Source of the DNA: Xylaria sp. FL1777
Taxonomy: Eukaryota > Ascomycota > Sordariomycetes > Xylariales > Xylariaceae
Length of the DNA: 34,988 nucleotides
Direction of reading: 5' to 3'
NCBI GenBank assembly: GCA_022578965.1
Contig: MU400823.1
Span: forward strand, 1 to 34,988
Part shown: positions 1 to 12,421 of the stretch, one piece after another
How the letters are laid out: each line of letters begins with the position of its first letter
Position numbering within the stretch: the stretch's first letter is position 1
Position numbers and translations under genes: made by a program
The notes under the pieces: model-generated
The model's input: only the letters and a program-made list of their open reading frames with translations
Databases searched by the model: none
Told to the model about the DNA's origin: nothing

Positions 1-1332
1 TATAAAAATAAAAACTTTTTGCTTAATATAGTAGTATAACTTATAAAAAACTATTTAGTAGTTTATAAATTTTAAAAATTAAGTTAATTTTTGCTGCTAA
101 AAAAGCAACAATTTTTAAAAGTTATATAATATTTAAAAAAGTTTAAAAAAAGTTTATAATTTATAATAGCTTAAAAACATATATATTAAAATAAAGTAAA
201 GTAGCTAAATAAACTAATTAGCTAATTAAAGTAAATTTAAGCTAAGTTATATAATAAAAATAAAAATATAAGTATTACGCTAAATTTTAAAGTATAAATT
301 TAACTATTATGCAAAACATTATAAAAATTAGCTATAATTGCTTTATTTGTATTATTAAATAGCTTTTTAATTAATTATTTAATTTTTTAATTTATATATA
401 GCTTAATTGCTTAAATATATAAGTTATAACTTATTTTTTTGCAATTAAAATGTTATAATAAATCTTATATAATTATATTACTTTATTTTATTAGTGTTTT
501 TAGTAAAGCTAATCTTTTACTTATTATAAATAATATTACAAAATTAATAAATAAATAATTTATTATTACTAATTTATATGTTTAATTTATTTATTTATTA
601 ATTGCTATAATTTTTATAAATAAAACATAATATATTATATTTAGTTGCTTTAGCTAGCAATAAGTAAAGCTTGCTTAATATAAGCAGTTTAGTTATAATT
701 AGCAATAAATACTTAAGCTAATAACTTTTAATTAATAAAGCTTAAAATAAACATATAAAAATGTTGAACTGTTTTTTTTAATTTAGTTTATAAAGCGCTT
801 TTATTTCTTTTAGTAAAACAACAATTAAATATTAAAATGCTAATATAGTTTTTAAAATAGCGTAGCTAAAAAACTATTCGTTAGAAACCTTTAAAGAGCT
901 AAAAAGAAAAAATTTACGCTAAAAAGCCAATGCTTTATAAAAAAAAAAGCATAATTGCTTTTATATAAGCAAAAAAAAACAAAAAATAGGCTTAAAAAAA
1001 AATAAAAGTTGTAAAAACTTTTAAAAGTTATAATATAAGCAAATTTAATGCTTATTTATATTAAACAAGTTTAAGTTTATGCATTAATGCATAAAACTAT
1101 TAATAATTAAAAATATACTTTGTTTTTTAAGCTAATACAGTTTTTTATTAAAAAATAAAAAGCAAGGTTTTTTAAGTATAAGCTAGCTATTGTTTAAAAA
1201 CTTTATATAAAACGTAGCTATTGCTTTTTTATAACGTTTATTATTAAATAAAAAAGCTTTAAAAAAAAAAAAAGCATATTACTTTTATAAATAAAAAGCT
1301 ATAAAAAAATAAAGCTTATTTAATAAAACTTA
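1..1332. other. AT-rich flank, no gene recognised
   Basis: This stretch has very high A+T, stop codons in every frame, and no repeat shared with the rest of the window that I could see. The plus strand turns A-rich from about position 900. I found no RNA gene, promoter or terminator that can be supported. It is probably further RIP-degraded repeat sequence whose partner copies lie outside the window; that is inference. Confidence 0.5.
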
Positions 1333-1575
1333 TATAAAGCAAAGCAAGCTAAATTAAAAAACAAAAAAACTAAACGTTATAAAGCATATAAAAAAATAAA
1401 AGCGTATAAAAAACAAAAATATAAAAGCATTTAAAAAAAAACTTAAAAAGCTATAAAAAATAAGCTAGTAGTTTTTATAAATGCAAACAAAAAAAATTAT
1501 TAGATTTTTTAAAAAAAAAGTCTAAAAAAATAGCACAAAAAAACTTAAATACTTAAAATACTTAAAAACTTTTAG
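1333..1575 (+). pseudogene. Decayed Lys/Tyr/Ala-rich coding remnant
   Basis: One phase stays readable for about 80 codons. It begins YKAKQAKLKNKKTKRYKAYK and continues as a Lys-rich tract. Its first half holds a loose tandem of a unit reading KAYKK, from repeats of aaagcatataaaaaa at about 1380-1430. Later TAA/TAG codons fall where Trp or Gln would fit. The composition resembles the basic, coiled-coil C-termini common in fungal transposon proteins, but much of the Lys may be Arg converted by G-to-A change. There is no start codon or catalytic motif, so the product is unknown. It stops about 130 bases before repeat copy A and is not part of it. Confidence 0.4.
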
Positions 1576-2146
1576 TACTTTATATTTTTTTTTTTTTTTA
1601 ACTTATATTTTTATTTAGTTTACTTTTATTATTTTTTATAGCTTACTTTTTTTGTTATTTTTATATAAACTTTATTTTAATTTATTATATAGTTTAAAAA
1701 TTTAAAATTTTTTTGTTTGTTAAGTTAAAATTAATAGCATGTTTATACGTTTAACTTAGTAAAAATTTCTATTAATTTTTTTACTAGTAGCTTTTTTGCT
1801 TAATTATTTGCTAACTTTGCATGCTTTTATTTTTATAATTTGTTAGTTTAATATAATAGTACTTTTATATTGCTTTATTTAAAGCTAATTATTTTTTTTT
1901 TGCTGCTTAATATACTTAATCTTTTATATATTAATCTTTTTGTAATATTATAACTTTTTTAATGCATATTATAAAAATTTGTTTATAAATTTTATTGCTT
2001 ATTATTATTGCTTTTCTTTTTTTTTTTTTTTTTTTGTTTTTATTATATTTGTATTTTTATTATAGCTCGTTTTTTTTTAAGTTGCATGCTATTATTAAGC
2101 TTATTTTTTAGTGCTTATTTAATGCTTATTTAATATTTTTTTAGCT

Positions 2147-3107
2147 TTTTTTTAGCGCTTTTATTTGTTGTATTGCTATTTTTGCTTGCTTTATTGTTTT
2201 TTTTATAGCTTAATTATTATACTTTTATTAGTTACTAAACGTAATTAGCAAAAATGCAAAAAAGCTTAAGCATAACAAATTATTAAACTAAAACAAAAAG
2301 CTGCTTAACTTTTTAGTTAATTTTGTATTTTTTTTTTAACCCGTTTTTTAATAAAAATACTTTAGTACTTATATACTTTTATGCTTTTATTTTACTGCTT
2401 TTAACTTTTAATTTGTTTTTATACTACTGTTATTTTATTTATAGCTAATTTTGCTTATTTTTTTTTTTTTTTTTTATAAACGTTTTGTTTTTAACTATTT
2501 AACTTTTTTTTATTTATTTTTAAGTACTATTATTACTTTTTATTTCTTTGTTTAAGCAATCTTTAGAACTGTTATATATAAATAGCTTTGCTTTTTTAAA
2601 TTTAAACAATAGTAATGCTATAAATTTTAAATTACTTAAACTAAAACTTCTTTTTTTTTTTGCTTTTTTTACTTGTTTTTAATTCTAAAGTTTTTTTAGT
2701 TTTAGTAACTTAAGCTTTTTTAATAGCAATAAAAATAATAGCACTGTTTTAAACGCTTTAAAACTAATTATTTTTTTCTTTTTAATTTTTTTTTTATTTT
2801 TTATGCTTTATATTTTAAATAAGCTTATTGCTTTATTGCTTAACTTTTTTTTTACTTTGTTATAATAAAATCTTTTTGTTTTTATTGCTAATAAAGCTTT
2901 TATTTTTAGCAAGCATTATTTTTTTACTTTTGCTTTTTTTTTTTTACTACTAGTTTATTATAATTAGCTTAACTAGTAATTTTTCTTTTTATTTAATAAT
3001 ATGTATTATTATATATAAAAACAAATTTTGTACTTTTATTTCTATTAATATAATTATAGTATGCTTTATTTTTTATTTCTTTTGTTTTTTTTTATTTTTG
3101 TTTGTAT
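2147..3107 (-). pseudogene. Decayed Lys/Gln-rich ORF in repeat copy A
   Basis: This is the counterpart of the better preserved frame in copy C (24661-25620), placed by alignment. Many more codons are changed here, and poly-T runs on the plus strand make the translation nearly all Lys/Asn/Phe. It ends beside a single copy of the 44-bp block that is duplicated in B and C, at the agcg at about 2154. The product is unrecognised. Coordinates are taken from the alignment and are approximate to about 10 bases. Confidence 0.4.
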
Positions 3108-3134
3108 TATTAGCTTATTTATACTTTTAGAACG

Positions 3135-3214
3135 GCTTTTAAAAAACAAAATATTTTAGAACTTAAAGTCTTTAAAAAAACTTTAGGTTTTAAGATATTT
3201 TGTTTTTTAAAAGC
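3135..3214. repeat. 80-bp perfect-loop palindrome (H1) in copy A
   Basis: Arm 3135-3169 and arm 3180-3214 are reverse complements over 35 bases with three mismatches, all of the transition type, around a 10-base loop (ctttaaaaaa). The outer arm reads gcttttaaaaaacaaaatat. The palindrome sits about 28 bases outside the presumed upstream end of the minus-strand frame at 2147-3107. It could be a transcript hairpin, a terminator or processing signal, or a tiny palindromic insertion. The sequence alone does not decide. Confidence 0.85.
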
Positions 3215-4556
3215 TTTTCTTTTTTTGTTTTTTTTAGTTTTAAAGTAGTTAATTTTTTATAAGCTATCTTTTTTCTTTTTATAGTTTTTATTTTTATTTT
3301 TAAATTTATAATACTAATTTCTTTTTATAAATAAAGTAATAAATATAGCTAGCTATATATTAAAACATATAACTAATTATTTTATATAAAGCTTTTTAGC
3401 TTTTTATATTAATTTTTTAAAACAAAATAATCTTACTAATTTTTTTTTATTTTATGCTAAGCTAAAAGTACTATAGATTTTTTTTTAGCATACTTTTTTT
3501 AATGCTAATAAGCTTACGCTTTTTTTTTTGTTTATTAAAGCTTTTTATTATAATATTTACTAATAAATGTATATTATTTGTTAATATAACATTAATAGCT
3601 ATATTATTTAGCTTTGTTTTTTTGCTGCATTTTTTTTAATAACATTAAATTTAAGTTATTTATTTTCTTTTTAATTTACTTTTTTTTAAAATTTATACTG
3701 CATTTTTAACTTAGTAAAACTTTATAAAACTTAGAATTTATAGCTTAGCTTTTTTAAATATAGTTTTAATAATATTATTTATTTTGTTTTTTTTTACTTT
3801 TTTTTAATTTTTAAATATTAAACTATTTATTTGCTATTTAAAATACAAAAATAATTCGTAAAAAACTATATACTACTTGCTTTATATGCCTTTTGTTTAT
3901 TTATAATTATTGCTTAGTACTTTATTAGTTTTACTTAAGCTAAAACAAAAGCAAACATTTAGCAAGTTTTAGCAAAAAGCTTTAGCTTTTTTTAGTATAT
4001 TTAATTATAATACGCTATTTTATATAAATATATAAAACTGTTTTAAAACTACTTTAAAACTTTATATAATTAGCATTTGTTTAGCTATTTTATTAGCTTT
4101 ATTTTTTTTTTATAAAAACATAATATTAAAAATATAACTATAAGCTACTTAGCAAAAAGTGCTTTATAAAAATTTTATACGAACTATTTTTTAATAGCAA
4201 ACTAGTAGCACTTTTATTTTAATACTACGTAAGTTAATTTTGCTTTTTAAAACATGCTTTATATTATTAAACTTTTTTATTTAATTAATAATATAATATT
4301 TTTATATATTTTGCTTTATAAATTAGCATGTTTAGCTAAAAAAGCATATAATAGTAATAGCTTATTTTAAAAATATTATTAAATCTTTTATTTGTAATAT
4401 TTGTTTTAAAATATAAAAAAGCTAAAAATAATAAAAATTACGCTAGCTAGCTTTTAAATTAAAAAAGTAGCTTTATATTAAGTTAAGTTATATAATTTTT
4501 ATAAGCAATATATATAAATACTTATAAAAAGATTTTATTTTTTTAATTTATTATAG

Positions 4557-4561
4557 TTTAA
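4557..4561. repeat. Target-site duplication (left), tttaa
   Basis: The five bases tttaa precede the left LTR and recur directly after the right LTR at 12422-12426. The uninterrupted copy B has one such site (gtttaacttgtta, near 16890). This defines the insertion point of the LTR element exactly. Confidence 0.85.
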
Positions 4562-4754
4562 TATTACAAATGGTATAAAGCATTAAAAGTTAAATATAAT
4601 AGTTAATATATTTTTAATTTTATAGTAAATATTTAATAAAACTAAAGCTTAAAAAAAAGAAAAAACTTTTATAAAATAAGTATAAAAAGGATATTTTATA
4701 TATATATATAACTTATAACATGTGCTAAAGTACTTAAGTAGCTTAGTTATAACA
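4562..4754. repeat. Left LTR, 193 bp
   Basis: It starts tattacaaatgg and ends gcttagttataaca. It aligns without net length change to 12229-12421. By eye there are about 16-18 differences, nearly all G/A or C/T, so the two LTRs are roughly 90% identical. An (AT)n run and the block acatgtgctaaagtactta are unchanged in both. Because RIP-like mutation inflates divergence, the difference cannot be converted to an insertion age. Confidence 0.88.
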
Positions 4755-5017
4755 ACTATTCTTTTTTTTTTAATTAGGTTATTTTTAACTTATATATAAA
4801 TAAAATTAATTAAAGTAATTAATTTTAAGTATAAGTAGTAAAATAAAGTAATATAAAGTAATTAAGCATAAATATAATATATTAAATAAAATGCTTATAT
4901 AGTATAATAGTTAAAGTATTTATATACTTATACTTATGTTTATATGTTAAGTTATGTTTATTTTGTGTTATATTTATAGCAAGTTTTGCGTTTATACTTT
5001 TATTGCTATATGTTCTT

Positions 5018-5050
<33 letters not shown>

Positions 5051-5102
5051 GCTGCTATTAAACAATTAATTTTAGCTATACATTTTACTACTGCTATTTT
5101 TA
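4755..5102. other. Leader region inside the LTR element
   Basis: Just inside the left LTR is actattcttttttttttaatt. Read on the minus strand this is an A/G run next to the LTR and could be a polypurine tract. Read on the plus strand it would be the primer-binding region, but no 18-base tRNA complement can be recognised after mutation. The rest is AT-rich, with long T runs at about 5017-5050. Confidence 0.35.
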
Positions 5103-5855
5103 TACTTATTTTATATTTTTTTTGCTTTTTTTTTAATTATTATTTGCATTATAATTATGCTACTTAAACTTATAATAGTTAAAAGTAATATATATAAACA
5201 TAGTTATAATTAAAGCTATAGTTATAAACGTAAACGCGGAAAATTATTATAACTTGTTTTACGCTTAAATTTATTTAAAAATAAGTTTAATTTTACTATA
5301 AAACAAAACTTTAATAAACTTTTTTGCTAAAAGTTTAATAACTCTAGTAATAAAAATAAAAGTTCTAGTAGTTTGCTTTTTTTTTAAAACAGCTTTAATT
5401 TTAATAAAGATATAAATACTATTAAGCTTTTTATAGGTTAAAAAAAAAAGAATAAAAATAAAAATAAAAATAATTTGGACTTTATAAATCTAAATAAAAA
5501 TTTAAATGTTATTTTGCGTAATTTTAATATAAACAACGCAAAAAATAAGTTTAATTTTAATACAAATATTAAAGTTTTTATGTTAGCTAAACGTTAGCTT
5601 GTTTTTATAGTAACTTTTATTTATAAATTTTATAAGCAAACTACTAAAACTAAAAACAAAAAATATAAAACTATTAAAAAAGCAATAGTTTTAAGTAGTT
5701 TGTTAGTATATTAGCTTTGTTTTAAGCGTTTTAAGAAAACATTTCAGCTAAAAAATAGCTTGCTTTTAAATATAGTTTGCAAATTTAAAAACTTAAAAAT
5801 AATAGCTTATATAAGCTATATAAACAATTATATTTTATATAAGCTTATAAGTTAA
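5103..5855 (+). pseudogene. Decayed ORF in gag position of the LTR element
   Basis: A single phase can be followed for about 250 codons with only scattered TAA/TAG and no TGA. It starts hydrophobic (through IIICIIIMLLKLIIV). It then has a basic patch, YKRKRGKLL, at about 5223-5249, followed by an Asn/Ser/Lys-rich stretch (SSNKNKSSSS at about 5343-5372). Next come KNKNKNNLDFINLNKN and, near 5580, VFMLAKR before a TAG. The last part is Lys-rich (YKFYKQTTKTKNKKYKT). The basic and Ser/Asn-rich composition would suit a Gag protein, and the position about 350 bases inside the left LTR fits, but no zinc knuckle is visible. Function is inferred from position only. Confidence 0.45.
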
Positions 5856-8800
5856 TTTATATTTATTTTAGATTAGTTTTACTAATAAGTTAACTGTTTG
5901 TTATATTATATTTTAATGTAATATGCATTTAAAAGTTATTAAACTAATTTATTTATTTTTTTGTTTTTTAAAAAAATAACTATAAAAAAGTTATTATAAA
6001 TAAAAATTGCGCTATTGTTTAAAAAACTTTAAACAATTATTGTGTTAACTTTATAGCTATGCAGTTTTATTTTTTAAAGGCATTTTTACGTCTTTTGTTA
6101 ATTTATAAAGCTTAGTTTTAATTAATTAACAAAATTAGCAATATAAAAATAAATAGTTTTATTTTTATTTTATATAAAGTTTAGCTAATAATTAGTAATA
6201 TAAAAACATTGTGCTAAATATAAGCACTTAGTAGCAAAACGCAAATTTTTAGCTTGTTAAGCTATTAAGCTTTTTTATATAAGCGCTATAAATAGCTTTA
6301 TTTAAACTAATTTTATAAAGTTTTTTAACAAAATTAAAACTATTTTTAATGCTAATAGTATGCTTGTTTAACTATACTTAAAATACAAATTTTAAACTAT
6401 AAATATATAGCCTAAAAAGCTACTTTTATTTTTTTTAAGAAAAATATGCATAAAGCTATATTAATTATTATTAATAAATATAAATAAAAATATTTAGTTA
6501 GTTTTTTTTAACATAAAAATGTTTTAAAGTTTAATAATTAATGTTTTAAAGCTTTTTTGTAAAAATATTATAACTTGTTTATAGCGTTTTTATATATAGC
6601 TTATTAATAAAGCACAAATATTTTAAAACTTAAAGCAATAAATATAATTTTTATTACGTAATTAAAAACAAAAAAATAATTAGTTAGTATATATAATATA
6701 TTTAAGCTTTAGTTTATAGTTAAATTAATAATAAATTAATACTATTTTGTTAGCTTAATAGCTTTGCTTTTCTTTTGTAATTTAAACGCTTTTTAAAATT
6801 TTTAATTGCTTTAAAAACTATAATATTAGTAATAAGTATTTATTAATTATATTTAATTAGCTAGTTTTTTTACTTAATAAAATAATATTTTTTTTTATTA
6901 TAAGTTATTTTATTTATTATATTTTTAACCTTTTATTTTTTTGATTTATTTTTAAAGTTTAGCATAAGCAAACTATACTTATGTTTAGTTTTTTAAAGCT
7001 TAAGCAGCTAAATTAAAAAAACAGAATAAAAACAGCTATATTGTTTTAAAAAACTAATATAATATGCTTATAAACCAACTATAAAAAAAATTTAAAAAGG
7101 TTTAATAAACTTAAGTACTAACTTTTTATTTTTAAACTTAATATTTTTTATTAATAGTACTACTAAGTTTTTAGTTTTAAAAGTTATAAGTTTATGCTTA
7201 TTATTATAGTATTTTATATATTTATTAGTTATAATTTATTATTGTTTTGTTATTTTGTTTTTAATAGTTTATAACTTATTAAAACGTTTTTATATAGCTA
7301 AAATTCTTTTTAATATAAAATTGTTTTTAATAAACAAACGGAATTCTAGCATATAATTATATAAAGCTTTAAAAAATAATTGTTTAGTTATAAAATTAAT
7401 AGCAAAATTTATAGCAAAAAAAGCTTAAAATAAAAATTAAAGCTAATTAGTTTGTTTACTATTTATAAAACACTTAAAATAGCTTTTAATTATTTAGTTT
7501 ATTTATTTTGTTTGTTTATTAGTTTTAAAGTAAAATGCTACTAAAAGCTTTTGCTTAACTTTTAAGTAATAGCATAAATTAAACTAAAATTAATTAATAA
7601 AAACAAAGCTTTTATTAAAAATAATGCTTTTTAAGCTATTATAAATATATTTAATTTTATAATAAAATAAAACTGCTAGCTTAACTAAAGTTATAATAAT
7701 ATTAACTAAAAATAAGTATATAAGTTTAATAAATTTATTTATAATAATAAAAATAACATTAATTAGTTTTTTTTTATAAAAAGTTTTTAGTAAACTTATA
7801 ATAAAGTTTATAAATAGCTTTTATATAAGTTTATTAAATATTAGCAAAGCATTAAGTTTACTATATTTTTAGTAATGTTTTGCTTTAGTTTTAAAGCAAA
7901 TTGTATAGCTTTATATATATTTTTTAACATTTAGTTTTATATTGCTTTAGTAAAACTTTTATTATAATAGTTTTAAAGTGCAACCTTAGCTAAAGTATTT
8001 AACTAAAAAATTATTATAATATAGCTTAAGAAGTTAAAAATATATAGCTTTTTTAAAAGAAATATAAATTTTATTTTTATAGTAAACTAAGAATTTTTTT
8101 ATTAATTATTAAAGATTTGTAAGCTTTTTTGCTTTTAATTATTTTATAATTGCATAATATTTAAGGTTTTTTTTTTGAACTTTTTAGATAAAGTTTTTTA
8201 GCCTTTTAAAAGCTTTTAAATTTTTTAATTTCTTTAAACTTGCAGCTATTTATATACGCAAACATATAACTGCTTAAATAAAAAAAGCTTTTTTAGCAAA
8301 TATAGCTTTAAAGTATAAAGCTTTAGCTTAAGCACTAAAATATAAATTAAAAACTTTAACTTGTTATATTATTATAACTTTTTTTTTTAACGTTAAAAAA
8401 ATATTAATATTATTAAGCAAAATAGCTATATAATTAAAACAGCACAAAAAAAAATTAGCTTTGTTTTTTTTGCCCGCTTAATATTTAATAATAAAATTAA
8501 AAAAAACTAATAATAAATATTAATAAGCTTGCTTTTTATTAAGCTTTAGCGTTTTTATAAACGCTTAAAAATTAGCATAATTAATTAATACTTTAACTAG
8601 TAAATTGCTTTTTTATAAATAATATTACTAGTACTTAAAATAATTTACTATTGCAAGCATTTTTTAATTAAGCATATTATACTACATTTTTTCTTTAAAT
8701 AGCTTTTAAAAATAAAACATAACTAGTTTAAAAATGCTTTAATTATTTTGCTAAAATAAATTTTTTGCAAAAGCTACTTTAAAAAAATTAGTTTTTAGTA

Positions 8801-10539
8801 ATATTTGTTTTTTAAGGTTAAAATGTATAAAAAAAATAGCTTGCTTAAATATATTTTAAAAGTTCTTAAAAGCCTTTTTTCTAGAACTATTTAAGAAAAT
8901 TCGACTTTTTTTTGTTTTTGTTACGTTTTTTTTTAAATATTTAAACAAAAACGCAATAATATAAAAATACTCGTTTATAAAACAGCAATAAAAGTTATAA
9001 AACCTTAAAAATTATTATAGCGCTTAATAAATATTTAATATAAATTATTATTAAATAGTGTTTATATATAAAAAGTTTATTTTAATTTTTTAGCTAAAAA
9101 TAATATAACTTAAAAATTTAATTTTTTTTTAATAAAATTAACACTTAAATAGTTTAGCGTATAGTTTTACTTTTTGTAGCTTTTTAATAATGTTTTAAAT
9201 ATGTTTTATATAAAAATCTTTATTTAAAAAAAAAATAAATATATTATTAAAATATATAATACAAAATATATTTATTATATTATTAAATGCTTTTTATATA
9301 TAACTTTAAAAAGTAGTAAAAGCATTTAATAAACTTATAAGCATAACTAAAAATTTATAATAGCTATAGCATATATAAAACGCTATTTTTTATTTATTTT
9401 TTTCTTAAATATATAAGCAATAATAAGCGTTTTTAAAGTTAATTTTACTAAAGATTTTAGCTTTCAAAATTTTATTAAGCAGCTCTAAAATAAGTAATAA
9501 AATATATTAATTTTTGCATGTAATTTAATTAAGTTTTTTATAGTTTATATATAAACGTAAGTTTTTATTTTTTTTAAATATAAAAAGAATTAAAGTGCTA
9601 GTAAAACTAATAAACTTTTTAATTTTTTTTACTTTTAGTATTTTATTAAGCTATTTTTATAGTTTTTTTAGCTTATTTTAAGCTAATAAATATATAAAAA
9701 AATAAAATATAATTATGTTTTTTTTTAGCTTAATAGCAAAGTTTTTTTGCTTTAATTATAGCAATATATTTGCTTTGCTAGTATTAAAAAACTTAAATAA
9801 ATTATAAAACTTTTTTAAAATTGCTATAAAATTAAAGTAACTAAAGCTTTTTTTTAACTTTTCAAGCTATATAAATTTAAGTAGTTAAATAATAGTATAA
9901 CAGCAAGCTTAGTTTTAGCAAGCTTTTATAAACTTAGTTAAGCTAAATATTTTTACTTAAAAGTAGTATAATCTAAAAAACTATTAATTAATGCCTGAAT
10001 TTAGTATAATTTTTTTATTTTTTAAAGTAATTTAAAATAATAAAAAAAGGCTGCTTTTAAAGCAATAATTGCAGTTAATAGTTATATATATATGCTTAAT
10101 TTTGTAAATAATACTACAATTATTAGTTAATTTATAAATAACTTAATAAGCTTTATAAGTAGAAAATCTACTTTTAGCAGTATGCTATAATATAAATATA
10201 TAAAAAAGTGCTTGCTGCAATTTATAATAAAAAGCAAAAATAAAACTAATATAATTATATTTAGCATATAAATTAAAATTAAAATAGGTTTTAATAAGTA
10301 GTTTTATAAAGCTAACAAAATAAATAGTACAAAAAGTATAAAAACAGCATAAAATAAATATATAAAATAATAACTTTAGCTTAAAACTTATAGCTAATAT
10401 AATTAGTGCTAAGCTTATTACTTGTTTTTTAAGTTATAATATTATAGCTTTTATAAAAAAAATATATAAAACTTTAATTATTATTTTTAGTTTTTTTTAT
10501 TTATATTTTAGTTTTTATTTACTTAGATTTTTTAAATAG
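5856..10539. other. Interior of LTR element, coding domains not legible
   Basis: This should hold most of the pol region. All six frames are densely stopped and I could not place the D-D-E of integrase or the Y-x-D-D of reverse transcriptase on either strand. The composition is like the rest of the element (C almost always preceded by A or G). No LTR, terminal repeat or target duplication pointing to a further nested insertion was found by eye, though the length would allow one. Confidence 0.4.
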
Positions 10540-11040
10540 TTTGTTTTTAAGTAATATTACTATTATAGCTAATATAACTACTAGATTTATTATTTTTGTT
10601 ATTATTATTATTATTATTACTTTTAAGCTAAAGGTAATTAAAAGTAATATAGCTAAGTTATTTATAGCTATAATAAATAAAGTTTTTATAAAAGTTTAAA
10701 TTTAAACTATTTTTATTGTTGTTTTAAAGTTAATTTAAAAAGATTTTAAAAATATAATAGTTTTTTAAAGTATAAGTATTATTATTATTACTTTAGTTAT
10801 TTATGTATTTTTAGTTTTAATACTAGCTATAACCTTTATTATTATTATTTTTATAGTATTAGTTTTAGCTTTTATAGCTATTATTGCTTTTATAAAATCT
10901 TTAGTTATTATTATTATAGCTATTGTTATAATTATTGCTTTTGCAAAAATAGTTTTAATTATTAAAACTAATATTATTATTTCTATAGCTAATATTAATA
11001 TATTAATCACTAGTTTAGTTTTGTTTAGTATTTAAAGTTA
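10540..11040. repeat. ATT/AAT trinucleotide-biased low-complexity block
   Basis: Runs of att (for example 10599-10618, 10780-10790 and 10838-10850) recur at three-base phase for about 500 bp. On the plus strand the phase covering about 10803-11034 is free of stops and gives an Ile/Val/Ala/Leu-only peptide. The overlapping minus phase at 10801-11010 is also open (69 codons, Ile/Lys/Ala). Both are probably by-products of the bias. The phase suggests an ancestral simple-sequence coding linker, for example Asp/Ser/Asn-rich if sense is minus, or Thr/Ala-rich if sense is plus. Confidence 0.5.
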
Positions 11041-12228
11041 ATTTATTAGTAATTTAAGTAACATTTAATTTTAGTTTTTTTTTATTGCAGTTTAAGCATT
11101 ATTTTTTAGTTATTAGTTTTTAGTATTATTATGTAGCATTAATTATATTAACTTATATAATTAGCAATAAGTTATAATAGTTTATTAGCTTTTGCTAAAG
11201 TAATATATTTAGTTTTTAGTAGTATAACAAGGCTTTTTTGTTTTTGTTTTAGCAAATATTTTAAAGTTTAATACTAGCAAAGTATTAATTGAACAGTTTT
11301 AAGTTTTAGTTAGCTTATTAATTTGCTTGTTTTAATTATACGTTTATATTAGCTTATAAAAAAGCAGACTGCTTAAGCAAAGTTTTAGTTTAATTTAAAA
11401 ATACTTTTTAGTTAGTTTTAAATTGTTTTTTTTTCAAAGTTAATAACTTTTATAATATTAATTAATAAGCATTTTTATAGTTTTAATTTATATTGTTATA
11501 TATATATAAGATTTTGTTTTTATTGCAATAAAATTTCTAATTAGCTTTTTTAAAAATAGTTTAAAGTTTTTTTATTTATTTTAGCTAGCATTAATAAGTA
11601 AATTTTATGTTAAAAAAATTATAGTTAAACTTTAATAGTTAGCTAAAATTAACATTTTTAAATAAATAGCACTAATAGTAATATAAGCAATTTTAACGTA
11701 ATTAATGTTTAAGTTTTTTTTAATTATGCTTTTTATTAAAGCTAAAAAATAAAAAGTTATTATTATTACTAAAATCTTTATGTTTTTATTTTTAACTTAA
11801 GTTATAAAATTGTTTTTTAAGGTTTAAAAAGTTCTTTTGTTTTTTTAAAAATGTTGTTTTTTAGTTTTTTTGTTTATTTAATTATAAAATAAAAGTAATA
11901 TAAGCTATTTTTAATTTTAAAGCAATTTGTTTGCTTTTATTTTTTTGCTATATAACTTGCTGCTTTAGCTTTTTAATTTTAGCTAAAAGCTATGTAATTT
12001 ATGTTTATAACAGTTAAATATTAGTACTTAAAGCACTAAATAATTGTTGTTTGCTTAAGCTTAATTTTAAAGATAATTTATATTAAGTTTGTTTTTAGTT
12101 TATTGTTAAAGTTTGTTTTAAAAAAAAGCTATTAAAAATAGTACTAGTTTATATAATTAGTTAATGTTTAGCTATTTTGTAGTATAATAAAATATTATAA
12201 GTAACCTTATTTTAAAAAGCTTTAAAAT
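11041..12228. other. LTR element interior adjoining right LTR
   Basis: No frame can be followed for more than a few dozen codons. Read on the minus strand, the bases beside the right LTR (complement of 12217-12230: taattttaaagctt) resemble a primer-binding site of the tggtatcagagctt type after G-to-A and C-to-T change. One transversion and an overlap with the last two LTR bases are needed, so this is a weak hint only. Confidence 0.3.
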
Positions 12229-12421
12229 TATTATAGAAAGTATAAAACATTAAAAATTAAATATAATAATTAATATATTTTTAGTTTTATAATAAATATT
12301 TAATAAAACTAAAGCTTAAAAAAATAAGAAAACTTCTATAAAATAAATATAAAAAGAATATTTTATATATATATATAACTTATAACATGTGCTAAAGTAC
12401 TTAAATAGCTTAATTATAACA
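12229..12421. repeat. Right LTR, 193 bp
   Basis: It starts tattatagaaag and ends taattataaca, and matches 4562-4754 in register. It is followed directly by the duplicated target tttaa (12422-12426) and then by the continuation of repeat copy A (tttgttattttttagctt), which matches copy B from about 16889. Confidence 0.88.

Larger units (their letters stand above)
1712..4561 (-). mobile_element. Repeat unit copy A, left part (presumed 3' part)
   Basis: This part aligns along its length to copies B (13991-16878) and C (24182-27093). The left edge falls in 'gttaagttaaaattaatagc', matching 'tttaagttaaggttagcagt' in B and 'tttgggttaaagttagcagc' in C. Differences are overwhelmingly C/T and G/A transitions, except around the internal palindrome, where copy C also carries transversions. 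The plus strand is very T-rich, and the better reading frames are on the minus strand. The unit is interrupted after 'tttaa' at 4557-4561 by an LTR retrotransposon and resumes at 12422. Element class unknown. The nesting shows that this copy predates the LTR insertion. Confidence 0.85.
4562..12421. mobile_element. Complete but degraded LTR retrotransposon nested in copy A
   Basis: The element is 7,860 bp, bounded by 193-bp direct repeats (4562-4754 and 12229-12421) and a 5-bp duplicated target, and it splits copy A of the larger repeat. The LTR ends form a short inverted repeat: tattacaa or tattataa on the left and ttataaca on the right. This is TGTTAYAA...TTRTAACA with the first G changed to A. 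Five-base duplications and TG...CA ends are typical of Ty1/copia and Ty3/gypsy elements; I cannot assign a superfamily because no protease, integrase or reverse transcriptase motif is legible. Orientation is uncertain. A decayed frame on the plus strand at 5103-5855 sits where gag would be if the left LTR is 5'. However, an A-rich, polypurine-like run beside the left LTR on the minus strand (complement of 4759-4770) would suit the opposite direction. Confidence 0.85.

Noticed and set aside
10801..11010. 69-codon minus-strand ORF rich in Ile, Lys and Ala
   Set aside because: It lies in a three-base-phased low-complexity block where the plus strand is open too. There is no globular composition and no supporting signal.
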